A stretch of DNA of 64,000 nt from Comamonas sp. Y33R10-2 (GTDB taxonomy: Bacteria; Pseudomonadota; Gammaproteobacteria; Burkholderiales; Burkholderiaceae_C): positions 2,914,001 through 2,978,000 of the forward strand of contig NZ_CP079925.1 of the NCBI RefSeq assembly GCF_019355935.1, written 5' to 3'. The notes beneath the pieces were generated by a model. That model was not told where the DNA came from and did not search any database. It was given only the letters and a program-made list of their open reading frames with translations. A program made the position numbers and the translations under genes. Below, one piece after another: positions 38,350 through 49,273 of this stretch; the stretch's first letter is position 1, and every line of letters begins with the position of its first letter.

Positions 38350-38491
38350 CTACACCATGCAATAGTCATGCCGCGCTGCCCATTCGCGCAAATCCTGATG
38401 GATTTCGTGAGGCGTCAGTGCTTACTTTGAATTTGATAGCTGCCTGCGTATATCAGTCGCTGGGTCAAGGCCGAAATGCCTTGAAAAGTGC

Positions 38492-40684
<2,193 letters not shown>

Positions 40685-41377
40685 GGACGGAAATGATGAA
40701 GAAGGTCACAGATCTGATCGATGTTCTCAGAGCTATAGCAGATTTTGAGGCCTGCAAAGGCTTTGCGGCCTGTGGATAACTTTGTGAGGAAAAATACGCC
40801 AAAGCGACTATGTGTCAATCGCAAGTCAGGTTTTAGTCAATCATCACTTGTTTTGAGAAAATTAAAAATCTATTAAAAACAACTACTTGTATTTGTTTTT
40901 AATGCTTTCAGAGGGCTCTGGATATAAATTTTTTGCAAGAAGTCTGCTTTGCCTGATCTGTGCATAAATCAGACTTCGAGTCGCTGTCAACTGAGATGAG
41001 CCCTTAAGCCAAATGCGTGTAAACACTAGCTCAAATTCTGTAACTCCTTAATAAATAGCACTAATCCAAGAGCTTGCACGTGCGCGCATTGCTTTTTCTA
41101 CCCTGTATGTGGATAACTTTTTACTATCGGATGGGGGTGGTTGTAAAAAATAAAAAAGCGCCAAATGTCGTTGGCGCTTCATTTCACGGGTTCTTGAATT
41201 TAATTCTTTTAAATCAAATATTTGTAGCTGATGTATTGCATTTGAAGCCAGCGATTGTCAGGCAATAACCTTTTGAATGACTAAGGCGATTGTCTTGAAA
41301 AACGGGCAGTAAGTGCTTAAAAAGCGTGCAGGAAGTGCCATTTTGCGATTTGCATTGGCACTTGCTGCACTTTGTTT
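40685..41377. promoter_or_regulatory. AT-rich intergenic region with three DnaA boxes
   Basis: There is no supported gene. Three perfect TGTGNATAA sequences on the same strand are at 40771-40779, 40959-40967 and 41108-41116. The stretch 40841-40935 is strongly AT-rich, which could serve as an unwinding element. Other structure: a hairpin AGGCC-GCAAAG/CTTTGC-GGCCT at 40748-40771, and an inverted pair GAAGTCTG/CAGACTTC around the middle DnaA box. The region could be a replication origin, a DnaA-titration site, or DnaA-controlled promoters of priA. A 64-aa frame at 41074 has no support. Confidence 0.6.
41156..41179 (-). terminator. Terminator of hemE
   Basis: A 9-bp perfect stem AAGCGCCAA/TTGGCGCTT with a 6-nt loop. 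On the minus strand it is followed by a long T-rich run (complement of TTGTAAAAAATAAAAA). It lies 200 bp after the hemE stop. Confidence 0.85.
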
Positions 41378-42493
41378 TTAGCCCTGAGTACGCAGCAAGC
41401 GGGAGTGGCTATGCACTGCTTCAACCAGCGCGGCCACATGCTCAGGTGGCGTGAACTGGCTGATGCCGTGACCCAAGTTGAAGATATGGGTAGGGCCGGT
41501 CGTGGTTTTGTCGGTATGGGGCTTGCCAAAGCTGTTGAGCACAGCGCGGGCCTGTGCTGCGACTTGCTCGGGGGCTGCAAACAGCACATTGGGGTCGATA
41601 TTGCCTTGCACCGCCTTGCCGGGGCCGCCGACTTGGCCGCCCACGATGGCGCGGGCCTTGCCCAAGTTGGCGGTCCAGTCCAGACCCAGAACTTCGCAGT
41701 CCAAGTCCTTCATTTCATCGAGCCAAATGCCCCCGCCCTTGGTGAAGACCAGACGAGGGACATCAGTACCGTCCACGCCGGTGCGCTTTAGCTGGGCCAG
41801 CACGCGCTTGGTGTAGCTCAGGCTGAATTCTTGGAAAGCGCCATCGGCCAGCACGCCGCCCCAGCTGTCAAAAATCATCACGGCCTGCGCGCCAGCGTCG
41901 ATCTGGGCATTCAGGTACTGGGCCACGCTGTCGGCGTTGATTTCCAGAATGCGGTGCATCAGGTCGGGGCGCGTGTACATCATGGACTTGACGGTGCGGT
42001 AGTCGTCGCTGCCCTTGCCTTCGGTCATGTAGCAAGCCAGTGTCCAAGGGCTGCCTGAGAAACCGATCAGCGGCACGCGGCCATTGAGCGCCTTGCGGAT
42101 GCTGGTTACGGCATCGAACACATAGCGCAGCTTGTCCATATCAGGCACGGCCAGCGCGGCCACTGCGGCCTCGTCACGCACCACTTTGGCAAAGCGGGGG
42201 CCTTCGCCTTCGGCAAAGGTCAGGCCCAGGCCCATGGCGTCTGGCACCGTGAGGATGTCGCTGAACAGAATGGCGGCGTCAAGCGGGAAGCGCTCCAGCG
42301 GCTGTAGCGTCACTTCGGTGGCGTAGTCCACATTGGTGGCCAAGCCCATGAAGCTGCCAGCCTTGGCGCGGGTGGCCTTGTACTCGGGCAGGTAACGGCC
42401 CGCCTGGCGCATCAGCCACAGGGGCGTGTAGTCAGTAGCCTGGCGACGGCATGCGCGCAGGAAGGTGTCATTGGTGAGGGGGGCGAAGCTCAT
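41378..42493 (-). CDS. hemE: Uroporphyrinogen decarboxylase
   Basis: HemE (371 aa) converts uroporphyrinogen III to coproporphyrinogen III in haem synthesis. The signature [23 protein letters not shown] is near the N-terminus, with the catalytic Asp in [42 protein letters not shown] and [16 protein letters not shown] follow. MSFAPL at 42493 is chosen as start; six residues upstream lack a ribosome site. It is monocistronic here. Confidence 0.96.
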   Translation of the reverse strand: MSFAPLTNDTFLRACRRQATDYTPLWLMRQAGRYLPEYKATRAKAGSFMGLATNVDYATEVTLQPLERFPLDAAILFSDILTVPDAMGLGLTFAEGEGPRFAKVVRDEAAVAALAVPDMDKLRYVFDAVTSIRKALNGRVPLIGFSGSPWTLACYMTEGKGSDDYRTVKSMMYTRPDLMHRILEINADSVAQYLNAQIDAGAQAVMIFDSWGGVLADGAFQEFSLSYTKRVLAQLKRTGVDGTDVPRLVFTKGGGIWLDEMKDLDCEVLGLDWTANLGKARAIVGGQVGGPGKAVQGNIDPNVLFAAPEQVAAQARAVLNSFGKPHTDKTTTGPTHIFNLGHGISQFTPPEHVAALVEAVHSHSRLLRTQG

Positions 42494-42581
42494 GCGCTCA
42501 TTGTCGCCCACTCCGGCTTTGGGCTGGGAGACATTCCCGCACCGTTGTCTGCGCCTCTAAGTGTTCAAGCATTTTCTTTTG

Positions 42582-42621
42582 ATGTCACGCAAACGTCACC
42601 GAACTGCCATGCTGCTTTCAT
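42582..42621 (+). promoter_or_regulatory. Two tandem Pho-box-like sites upstream of the OlsB-like gene
   Basis: Four heptamers lie exactly 11 bp apart: ATGTCAC (42582), ACGTCAC (42593), CTGCCAT (42604) and CTTTCAT (42615), with 4-nt spacers. PhoB binds direct repeats of CTGTCAT with this spacing. Two half-sites match at six of seven positions and two at five of seven. The block lies about 90 bp before the start codon. Ornithine-lipid genes are often phosphate-regulated, which fits. Confidence 0.55.
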
Positions 42622-42708
42622 CTGCATTTTTCACAATCAAAGCACGCAGACATACCGTGTGGCACAGGCAGGCCGCCAACTGCGTCCAACACTGAGAGGA
42701 AAGCAGGC

Positions 42709-43587
42709 ATGAGGCACCCCGAGATACTTGAGGCGATCACAGCATCCCCAGAATCGGTATCGGTATCGGTATCGGCTTTGAGATCGAGATCGCCGCTTGC
42801 TTGCCTCCACAACCCTGCACAAGCTGCAGCGCCCGTTTTGCGGCTGCAGGTGCGCTGGGCTAGGCACCTGGATGAAGTGCGTCAGGCCCAGCGCCTGCGC
42901 TACCAGGTCTTCGCCGAAGAAATGGGCGCTGTGCTGCAGACGCCCGTACCCGGCCACGATATAGACGCCTTTGACGACTTCTGCGAGCACCTGATGGTCT
43001 GCGACGAAGTGCAGAACAAGGTGATTGGCACCTACCGGCTGCTGACTCCCGCGCAGGCTCGCCGTGCCGGTGGTCTGTACAGCGATCAGGAATTCGATCT
43101 AACTCCTATCAACACCTGGCGTGCTCAGATGGTAGAACTGGGCCGCAGCTGCGTGCATGCAGAGCACAGGCAAGGCGGCGTGATATTGGCGCTGTGGGGC
43201 GCGTTGGCTGAGTTCATGCAGCGCAATCAGCTTGAAGCCATGGTGGGCTGCGCCAGCATTCCCATGCAGTACCCCGGCCTGGCTCATGGCGAAGGCCCGG
43301 CGCGCATTTGGCAGCAACTGCGCCAGAGCCATTTGGCCGAGCCTGAATTACAAGTGCGCCCCCGCGTGGCCCTGCCTGAAGAGCTGGCGCGCATTAGCAG
43401 TATTTCACCAGAGGCTTTAAAGGTGGAGGCTCCCGCCCTCATACAAGGTTATCTGCGTGCTGGCGCGAAGGTACTGGGCGCCCCGGCCTGGGACAGCGAC
43501 TTCAACACGGCAGACCTGCCCATCATGATGCGCATGCAGGATTTGCCACCGCGTTACAAGCGACTGTTTGGCCGAATTAAGAGCTAA
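42709..43587 (+). CDS. OlsB-like N-acyltransferase (GNAT fold)
   Basis: A 292-aa protein of the acyltransferase family that includes OlsB, which attaches a 3-hydroxyacyl chain to ornithine as the first step of ornithine-lipid synthesis. Key blocks: RLRYQVFAEEMGA, DAFDDFCEHLMVCDE, VIGTYRLL, GGLYSDQEFDL and VELGRSCVHAEHRQGGVI. No olsA-like second acyltransferase is adjacent. The N-terminus carries a Ser-Val run encoded by four hexamers ATCGGT (42753-42776), which could change length by slippage. ATG 42709 follows GAGAGGA. Confidence 0.78.
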   Translation: MRHPEILEAITASPESVSVSVSALRSRSPLACLHNPAQAAAPVLRLQVRWARHLDEVRQAQRLRYQVFAEEMGAVLQTPVPGHDIDAFDDFCEHLMVCDEVQNKVIGTYRLLTPAQARRAGGLYSDQEFDLTPINTWRAQMVELGRSCVHAEHRQGGVILALWGALAEFMQRNQLEAMVGCASIPMQYPGLAHGEGPARIWQQLRQSHLAEPELQVRPRVALPEELARISSISPEALKVEAPALIQGYLRAGAKVLGAPAWDSDFNTADLPIMMRMQDLPPRYKRLFGRIKS

Positions 43588-43621
43588 ATTAAAGGCTGAA
43601 TCTGAATAGAGTGTTGACGCA

Positions 43622-43655
43622 AAAAAAGCCTGCGCTAATCACCGCAGGCTTTTTT
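43622..43655 (+). terminator. Terminator of the OlsB-like gene
   Basis: A 13-bp stem AAAAAAGCCTGCG/CGCAGGCTTTTTT with an 8-nt loop. It is bidirectional and also faces the leftward gene ending at 43669. Confidence 0.9.
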
Positions 43656-43668
43656 GATTACCGGGGCT

Positions 43669-44184
43669 TCAGGCAGCGTGGTTTGGGTCGCTTTCCATGC
43701 CCTCAGCCAGCTGGCCTAGCGCACTGATGATCAGGCCCAGCATCAAAAATGCATAGGCGGCAATGGCCAAAAGCAAACTCATGCTAAAGCCCCACTGCAA
43801 AACCGAGCAGGCCCAGCCCCATGAGCTGTACAGCGCGTCGCACTGACTGCTGGCGGGCATGTGCACATACCAAGTGATGGCAACCCACATCAGCGCCAGC
43901 ATGAGTGCGGTGGTGCGCAGCTTGCGAATAGGCGTCTGCTGCAGGCTAAGTAGTAAGACCAGCGGAATGGCGAAGCCCCAAACAAACATCAACAGCCAAC
44001 TGGCAGCAGGTACTTGCGCAAGCATTTGTTGCAGCCAGAGCATCTTGGGCATGCTGTCTATGCTGGCTAAAAAGTCCCAAGCAAGCGACAAAGTGATGCC
44101 TGCAATGGCCAGACTAGCCAGTGCCAGAGCGCGCAGCAGGCATTGGCGCTTATGAGGCGACGAACGAAGTGGACTGTCATGCAT
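43669..44184 (-). CDS. Small integral membrane protein
   Basis: An unrecognised 171-aa protein with four hydrophobic segments (about residues 20-37, 60-80, 90-107 and 128-157). The second loop has two Cys (ASSQCDALYSSWGWACSV). No conserved motif that I know. It lies alone between the OlsB-like gene and dsbD. The 140-bp region upstream carries no visible feature. Confidence 0.55.
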   Translation of the reverse strand: MHDSPLRSSPHKRQCLLRALALASLAIAGITLSLAWDFLASIDSMPKMLWLQQMLAQVPAASWLLMFVWGFAIPLVLLLSLQQTPIRKLRTTALMLALMWVAITWYVHMPASSQCDALYSSWGWACSVLQWGFSMSLLLAIAAYAFLMLGLIISALGQLAEGMESDPNHAA

Positions 44185-44324
44185 GGCTCACCTCCTGTGG
44201 AGTTCAGGTGGGCCGCAGTGATTAAGCCTTTACAAGGCCGGCAAAAACGTGAAGCTGCGGCTGCACCCAGTTTGTGTGCAGCTTCAGTCTAGGCCGTTTA
44301 GCTGCTCAGTACCATAGGGCCTAG

Positions 44325-46643
44325 TCACAGGGTTTTCAGGGCCTCAAGCATTTCACTTTTAGAAAGTAGCTCGCTGAGCACTAGCGGGGCTTTGCCCGGT
44401 ACATACAGCACATAGACCGGCACGCCACTGCGCCCCAGCGCATGCAGAGCCTCAGTAATGGCGGGGTCTTGCCGCGTCCAGTCGGCGCGCAGCAAGGCAA
44501 CTTTGCGCTGTGCAAAAGCAGCTAGCACGTCGGCATTGCTAAGCGTGGTGCGCTTGTTGACTTGGCAGGTCACGCACCATGCGGCGGTGAAGTCCACAAA
44601 CACTGGCTGGTTGGCGGCTTGCAGAGACTGAACTTTGTCAGCTGACCAAGGCTGCCACAGCTCGCCTACGCCGCTCTGTGCGTGTGCAGGCTCGGGCTGC
44701 GGCGCAGTGATGAGTGGGGCGGCGTAATAGCCCACGCCAGCGATCAGTAGCAGGGCGATGGCGCTGAGTGCCAGACGGCTTTTGCCATTCAAGCCCAGTG
44801 CCCAGATTAGCGCGGCTAGCACCAGCAGCAGGGTTAGCAGGGCAGCGGCTGCATCCATGCCGCTTTGGTGGCCCAGTACCCAGACCAGCCAGACCACGGT
44901 GGCAAACATGGGGAAGGCCATAGCGCGGCGGAAGGTTTCCATCCACGCGCCGGGGCGGGGCAGCCAGCCAACCATGGCAGGCACAAAACTGGCCAGTAAA
45001 TAGGGCAGCGCCATGCCAACGCCGAGGGCAGCGAACACCGTCAGCGCTTGCGCAGCAGGCATGTCAATGGCAAAACCCAAAGAGGCGCCCATGAACGGAG
45101 CAGTGCAAGGTGATGCAATAGCTACGGCCAGCACGCCAGAGAGAAAAGAGTCCACCACGGGGCTGCGCGCCTGTGCGCTGGCAAGGCGGCTGGGCAGCAT
45201 GCTGCCGAACTCAAACAGCCCGGCCAGATTGAGCGCCAGCACAGTGAAAAGCGCAGCCAGCAGCGACACGACGATGGGCGACTGTAGCTGAAAGCCCCAG
45301 CCCAGTTGCTGGCCCGCAGCGCGCAGACCCAGCAGCAGCGCGCCCAGCGCGATAAACGACAGCACTACGCCAGCGGTATAGGCCAAGCCGCCTATTTTTT
45401 GTGCCCGGCAGTTTTGACCGTGGCCGGCAAAGCCCAGTATCTTGATGGCCAGCACCGGGAACACGCAGGGCATGAGGTTCAGAATCAGCCCGCCAATCAA
45501 GCCGCCCAGCAGTGCGGCCCAAATTCCGGTGTTGCTGGCGCTGCTGATAGGGGCTGGCGTTGCAGGTGCTACTGCCGCATTTTTGTTCGCCTCAAGTGCT
45601 GCGGCCAAAGCGGGGGAGACGCTGGCCAGCGTGGCTGGCGTCCATTGCCCTTCAACGTTGAGCGTGCTGCGCCAAGCAATGGGCTCGGCCTTGTTCAAAG
45701 CTTCGGTGCGATCCTTGCCGCTGAGTGCCACGACGATGCTCAGTTGCTTAGGCGTGTCACCGCGCATGTCGGATAAATGGATGCCCTCTGCCACCCACAC
45801 ATTGCCATCCCAGCGCTGCTGCCAGTCTTTGCCAGACTCGGCGGCGTGCCTGAATGTTTCGGCGTTTTCGGGGTAGAACTCCAGCGCTTTGCCTTGAGTG
45901 CTGGCGGGCAGGCCGGTGACGCGCAGAGTGATGCGGTCATCCAGCACCTTGTTGTCGCCGGCCTGTGTCTGCGTCTGTGTATCAGGCTGAATGCTGGCCT
46001 TGCTGTGATCACCCAGCGCTACAGGTTGCTGGGCCTGCGCCTTAAAGAAGTCTTCGCTGTTGGCTGCGGTGGTGCCGCCCACGGGAATTTGCAGCGCAAA
46101 CTCGCCGCTTTCGGGAATGCACTCCACGCGGCAGATCAGCCAGTTTGCAGACAGGCGCACATCGACCATACCGGACTCAGGCGCTTTGAAATCACTTCCA
46201 ACCTTGACGGGGATGGGCAGCAGCACCGTGTTTTCATAGCCGTAATTGACCAGCGGGCCTACGCGCAGGGCGTGGGGCGTGGGCCAGTCAATTGCACCTG
46301 CGCTCAGGCCTGCGGGCAACTGCCAGTTCAGCTCGGTGGGCAGGCCAGAGTCGCCGGCGTTCTTCCAGTAGGTGTGCCAGTCGGGCTCGTGCGCCAGCTT
46401 TAAACCCAGCCAAAAGGTTTGCCCAGCGGCAATGCCGTTGGGCACCTGTGCCACTAGCTCGGCGCGCACACGCGGTGTTTGCACCACGGCAGCTGATGCG
46501 CTGGCTTTGTTGCTGGATAAATTGAGGTGAATTTGCGCTCTAGTGCTTAGAGGTAATGCACTGGTAGCTATCAAAATCAATGCAAAAAACCACAGCGAAA
46601 GCGTGCGAAGGCGAGGGCGGCGAAGGCTTGAGAGAGACGACAT
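44325..46643 (-). CDS. Thiol:disulfide interchange reductase, DsbD/ScsB type
   Basis: A 772-aa electron-transfer protein that carries reducing power from cytoplasmic thioredoxin to the periplasm. Order: signal peptide, a large N-terminal periplasmic region with WLICRVECIPESGEF (Cys pair), eight membrane segments beginning LLGGLIGGLILNLMPCVFPVLAIKIL, then a C-terminal thioredoxin-like domain with FVDFTAAWCVTCQVNKRT. The big N-domain and CRVEC pair suggest the ScsB-like branch. The start MSSLSSLRR (46643) was preferred over a frame extending 73 residues. Codons for the signal peptide overlap a dispersed repeat at 46526-46580. Confidence 0.88.
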   Translation of the reverse strand: MSSLSSLRRPRLRTLSLWFFALILIATSALPLSTRAQIHLNLSSNKASASAAVVQTPRVRAELVAQVPNGIAAGQTFWLGLKLAHEPDWHTYWKNAGDSGLPTELNWQLPAGLSAGAIDWPTPHALRVGPLVNYGYENTVLLPIPVKVGSDFKAPESGMVDVRLSANWLICRVECIPESGEFALQIPVGGTTAANSEDFFKAQAQQPVALGDHSKASIQPDTQTQTQAGDNKVLDDRITLRVTGLPASTQGKALEFYPENAETFRHAAESGKDWQQRWDGNVWVAEGIHLSDMRGDTPKQLSIVVALSGKDRTEALNKAEPIAWRSTLNVEGQWTPATLASVSPALAAALEANKNAAVAPATPAPISSASNTGIWAALLGGLIGGLILNLMPCVFPVLAIKILGFAGHGQNCRAQKIGGLAYTAGVVLSFIALGALLLGLRAAGQQLGWGFQLQSPIVVSLLAALFTVLALNLAGLFEFGSMLPSRLASAQARSPVVDSFLSGVLAVAIASPCTAPFMGASLGFAIDMPAAQALTVFAALGVGMALPYLLASFVPAMVGWLPRPGAWMETFRRAMAFPMFATVVWLVWVLGHQSGMDAAAALLTLLLVLAALIWALGLNGKSRLALSAIALLLIAGVGYYAAPLITAPQPEPAHAQSGVGELWQPWSADKVQSLQAANQPVFVDFTAAWCVTCQVNKRTTLSNADVLAAFAQRKVALLRADWTRQDPAITEALHALGRSGVPVYVLYVPGKAPLVLSELLSKSEMLEALKTL
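46526..46580 (-). repeat. Dispersed short repeat, family P4, copy 2, inside dsbD
   Basis: On the minus strand it reads TTGATTTTGATAGCTACCAG and then TAAGCACTAGAGCGCAAATT. It aligns with the intergenic copy at 20349-20400. It encodes the middle and end of the DsbD signal peptide (ALILIATSALPLSTRAQI). Confidence 0.6.
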
Positions 46644-46731
46644 GAGCGGTATTAGGGCTGGAAAGCGCGATTTGGTTCCTGTTTTCCTGTCAGCCAGTAT
46701 GCGCTGCCGGGAGGGGCGGGGAATCAAACGC

Positions 46732-48354
46732 TCAAGAGTCCACGCCTTTGACTTGATTGGCCACAGGACCCGGGGGCATGCCCGCCACCTCTGCAGGAAT
46801 GGCAATACGGCTGCAACTGGGTGATTGCTCCAGCAGCTTGTCGCAGTCGACAGAGGCCGCATCTTCTGGCTGGGTCGCTGCAGGAGTGGTCGCTAAAGAA
46901 GCACGAGCAGGAGCAGCGGGAGCCGCTGATGGCAGCATCTGAGATTTGCGCCAGTTGCCCCAGCGGTAGTAAGCCAAAATCATGACGACTGATGCCGCCG
47001 AACTGATGGGAAAGCTCCACCACAGTGCATCCACACCCAGCACGGGCTGCAAAAAGCGGGCGGCAGGCACGCGAATGCCCCACATGGCGATACCCAAAAT
47101 CAGCATGGGCATGAGCACAGCGCCCGTAGCGCGCACCACACCAGACAGCACAAAGGTCACGCCAAAGAACAAAAAGGAGCCAATGGCAATGTGGTTGAGG
47201 TGGCGCGCTACTTCTAGCGATGCGCTGCCCTTGGGCAAAAACCAGCTCAGCACGTACTGGTCAAGCAGCAAGATCAGGGCGATCAACCCACCGGTCATCA
47301 CAATGTTGATGAGCATGCCAGCGCGCGCCGTGTCATCGACCCGGCTCCACAGCTTTGCGCCCACGTTTTGCGCCGCCATGGATGAGCAGGCAGCGCCAAT
47401 GGCCATGGCTGGCATTTGCACATAGGTCCACAGCTGCAGCGCGGCACTATAGGCCGAAGCGGTCTGCACACCTTGCTCGTTGACCATAGAAATCATGGCA
47501 ATCATGGCCAGCGAGATCATCACCAACTGCACGCCCATGGGCAGGCCTTTGACAATGAGGCTGCGCACAATCGCCAAGTCAGGTTTGAACAGGCCTAGCT
47601 GGCGGCGGCCAATCCACAGCGGGTGGCGGTGCAGGCGCAGCCAGCCCAGCAAGGCGATAAAGCTCACTCCATTGGCAACCAGCGTCGCCATGGCTGAGCC
47701 CTGAATGCCCATGCGCGGCACCGGCCCCCAGCCAAAAATGAGTAAAGGGTTGAGCGCCATATCCAGCACCACGACGAGCAGCAAAAACCAAAACGGTGTT
47801 TTGGTATCTCCCGCGCCGCGCAAGGCCGCCGTCACAAAGCTGAACATGAACAGCAGGGGAATCGCCAAAAAGATGACCTGCAAATAAGCCTCGGCCAGCG
47901 GCAGCGCGGCCTCGGGCGTGCTCATGAGCTGCATCAAATGGCGCGACAGCGGCCAGCCTAGCAGGGCAATCAGAATCGAGATAACTCCAAAAAACGTAGC
48001 ACTACTTCCAAGCACACGCTTGGCTTGAGCCATGTTGTGCGCCCCAATGGACTGAGCGATCAGGATATTGGTCGCCATGCTGATGCCAAACACCGCACCA
48101 ATCAGCGCAAACATCACATTGTTGGCATTGGCGGTGGCCGTCAGCGCTGCTTCGCCAAGATGGCCGCCCACCCAGACGGCATTGACCGAGCCATTGAGCG
48201 ACTGCAGCACATTGCCCGCGAGTATGGGCAGGGCAAAGATCAGCAAAGTGCTGGCGATGGGCCCTTGGGTTAGGTCACGGGTTTTTGGCTTGGCTGGAGA
48301 GGTGAGTAGTGTGGAGGCAGAAACTGCCGTCTCAGTACTTTTGGTGTCAGACAT
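46732..48354 (-). CDS. MATE-family multidrug efflux transporter
   Basis: A 540-aa, twelve-segment transporter of the MATE (MatE) family. The N-terminal pseudo-repeat starts ILIFALPILAGNVLQSLNGSVNAVWVGG and the second half repeats it (LPMGVQLVMISLAMIAMISMVNEQG). MATE pumps export cationic drugs in exchange for Na+ or H+. The C-terminus has about 80 extra hydrophilic residues (Ala/Pro/Thr-rich with SCSRIAIPAEVAGM). The start MSDTKS at 48354 is preferred over one 27 residues further out. It is transcribed towards dsbD, 88 bp away. Confidence 0.9.
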   Translation of the reverse strand: MSDTKSTETAVSASTLLTSPAKPKTRDLTQGPIASTLLIFALPILAGNVLQSLNGSVNAVWVGGHLGEAALTATANANNVMFALIGAVFGISMATNILIAQSIGAHNMAQAKRVLGSSATFFGVISILIALLGWPLSRHLMQLMSTPEAALPLAEAYLQVIFLAIPLLFMFSFVTAALRGAGDTKTPFWFLLLVVVLDMALNPLLIFGWGPVPRMGIQGSAMATLVANGVSFIALLGWLRLHRHPLWIGRRQLGLFKPDLAIVRSLIVKGLPMGVQLVMISLAMIAMISMVNEQGVQTASAYSAALQLWTYVQMPAMAIGAACSSMAAQNVGAKLWSRVDDTARAGMLINIVMTGGLIALILLLDQYVLSWFLPKGSASLEVARHLNHIAIGSFLFFGVTFVLSGVVRATGAVLMPMLILGIAMWGIRVPAARFLQPVLGVDALWWSFPISSAASVVMILAYYRWGNWRKSQMLPSAAPAAPARASLATTPAATQPEDAASVDCDKLLEQSPSCSRIAIPAEVAGMPPGPVANQVKGVDS

Positions 48355-48502
48355 GAGGGAATTTTGCAGACAGTTTGTAAGAGTGTTTGAAGGACAAAGA
48401 CCTCGTAACTGTGTCTGTATGGCGACAGCCTTCAAATTAAAGTGTGGCGATAAGTTTGAAATGGTACGATTTTTTATCTCAATGACTGAAATAAATTTGA
48501 AT

Positions 48503-49087
48503 ATGTATAAATTGCTATCTGTATTTCTGCCTTTGGTTGTCGTTGCTGCAGGGTGTGCAAATACCCAAGTACCTGCTTCATATCAAAAAAATCATCCAGA
48601 TGATTCGGCAAGAATTCGACTCTATGGCCAAAATGGCAAGCCAACTATTATGATTCTTCAGAAAGAATCAGATGCAGACAATAAAACTGTCGAAGTTAAT
48701 GTTGGCGGTGGTTTGGGTGATGCATTCGGGTCTTTGGTGGGTGGGGTTAAAAGTGAGAGTATTGGGATTGCAGAAACAGAAAATAGTAAAAATATAAAAG
48801 ATAAAAATGGAATTCTATCGAAAGCGTTTTATCGAGAATTCTTAATTCCTGCTGGTAAATCGGTTCAGGTTAGAAGCTCTTATATAGGTATGGCGAACCA
48901 CGCTCCTGGAAGTTCGTTTATATATAAAGAAGGTAGTTGCTCCAGTAATTTGGTGAAATTTACTCCTCAAGCGGGTAAAGATTATGAAGTGATCTCTTTT
49001 GCAAATGGTCGCGCATGTTCAGTATCCGTGGTAGAGATACAGCAGCAAGCCGGAAAGACTGTCCTGAAGTCGATACCTTTGGAGTAG
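48503..49087 (+). CDS. AT-rich lipoprotein gene of unknown function
   Basis: A 194-aa putative lipoprotein. The signal peptide has the lipobox VAAGC; the mature part includes PTIMILQKESDADNKTVEVNVGGGLGDAFGSLVGG and a late C-x-Val motif (GRACSVSVVEIQQQAG). I do not recognise the family. Base composition is clearly poorer in GC (about 40 percent by eye) than the flanking genes, suggesting recent transfer. The start is unsure (ATG 48482 or 48461 are alternatives). It lies between the 5' end of a MATE gene and repeat copy B. Confidence 0.65.
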   Translation: MYKLLSVFLPLVVVAAGCANTQVPASYQKNHPDDSARIRLYGQNGKPTIMILQKESDADNKTVEVNVGGGLGDAFGSLVGGVKSESIGIAETENSKNIKDKNGILSKAFYREFLIPAGKSVQVRSSYIGMANHAPGSSFIYKEGSCSSNLVKFTPQAGKDYEVISFANGRACSVSVVEIQQQAGKTVLKSIPLE

Positions 49088-49095
49088 TTTTATTT

Positions 49096-49181
49096 GAGCG
49101 GCTAAAACAACCCTTGATGCGTCGTTTCTTGGCCTCATCTCAAGCGCAAACCTTCGGTTTTCTGGGTTGTGTGAGCCGCTC
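49096..49181 (-). repeat. Palindrome-ended repeat (family P2), copy B
   Basis: Read on the minus strand it begins GAGCGGCTCACACAACCC, has AAACCGAAGGTTTGCG and ends with AAGGGTTGTTTTAGCCGCTC. It is 86 bp, a shorter version of copy A at 22459-22581, lacking about 34 bp between the ACAAGGC direct repeats of A. Confidence 0.75.
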
Positions 49182-49273
49182 GTAAAGAGGGTAGTTATCA
49201 CCAGTGCCGTGTCGTTAATTGGCGAGTCGAGGTTTTTTTGGTAAGTGCGTGCATCGTCTACTACCATGCGGGT

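Noticed and set aside
41074..41268. 64-aa frame in the DnaA-box region
   Set aside because: No ribosome site, no known domain, and it spans the hemE terminator.
48068..48502. Upstream extension of the AT-rich lipoprotein frame
   Set aside because: It runs antisense through the MATE gene; composition changes abruptly near 48450 and a lipoprotein signal starts at 48503.
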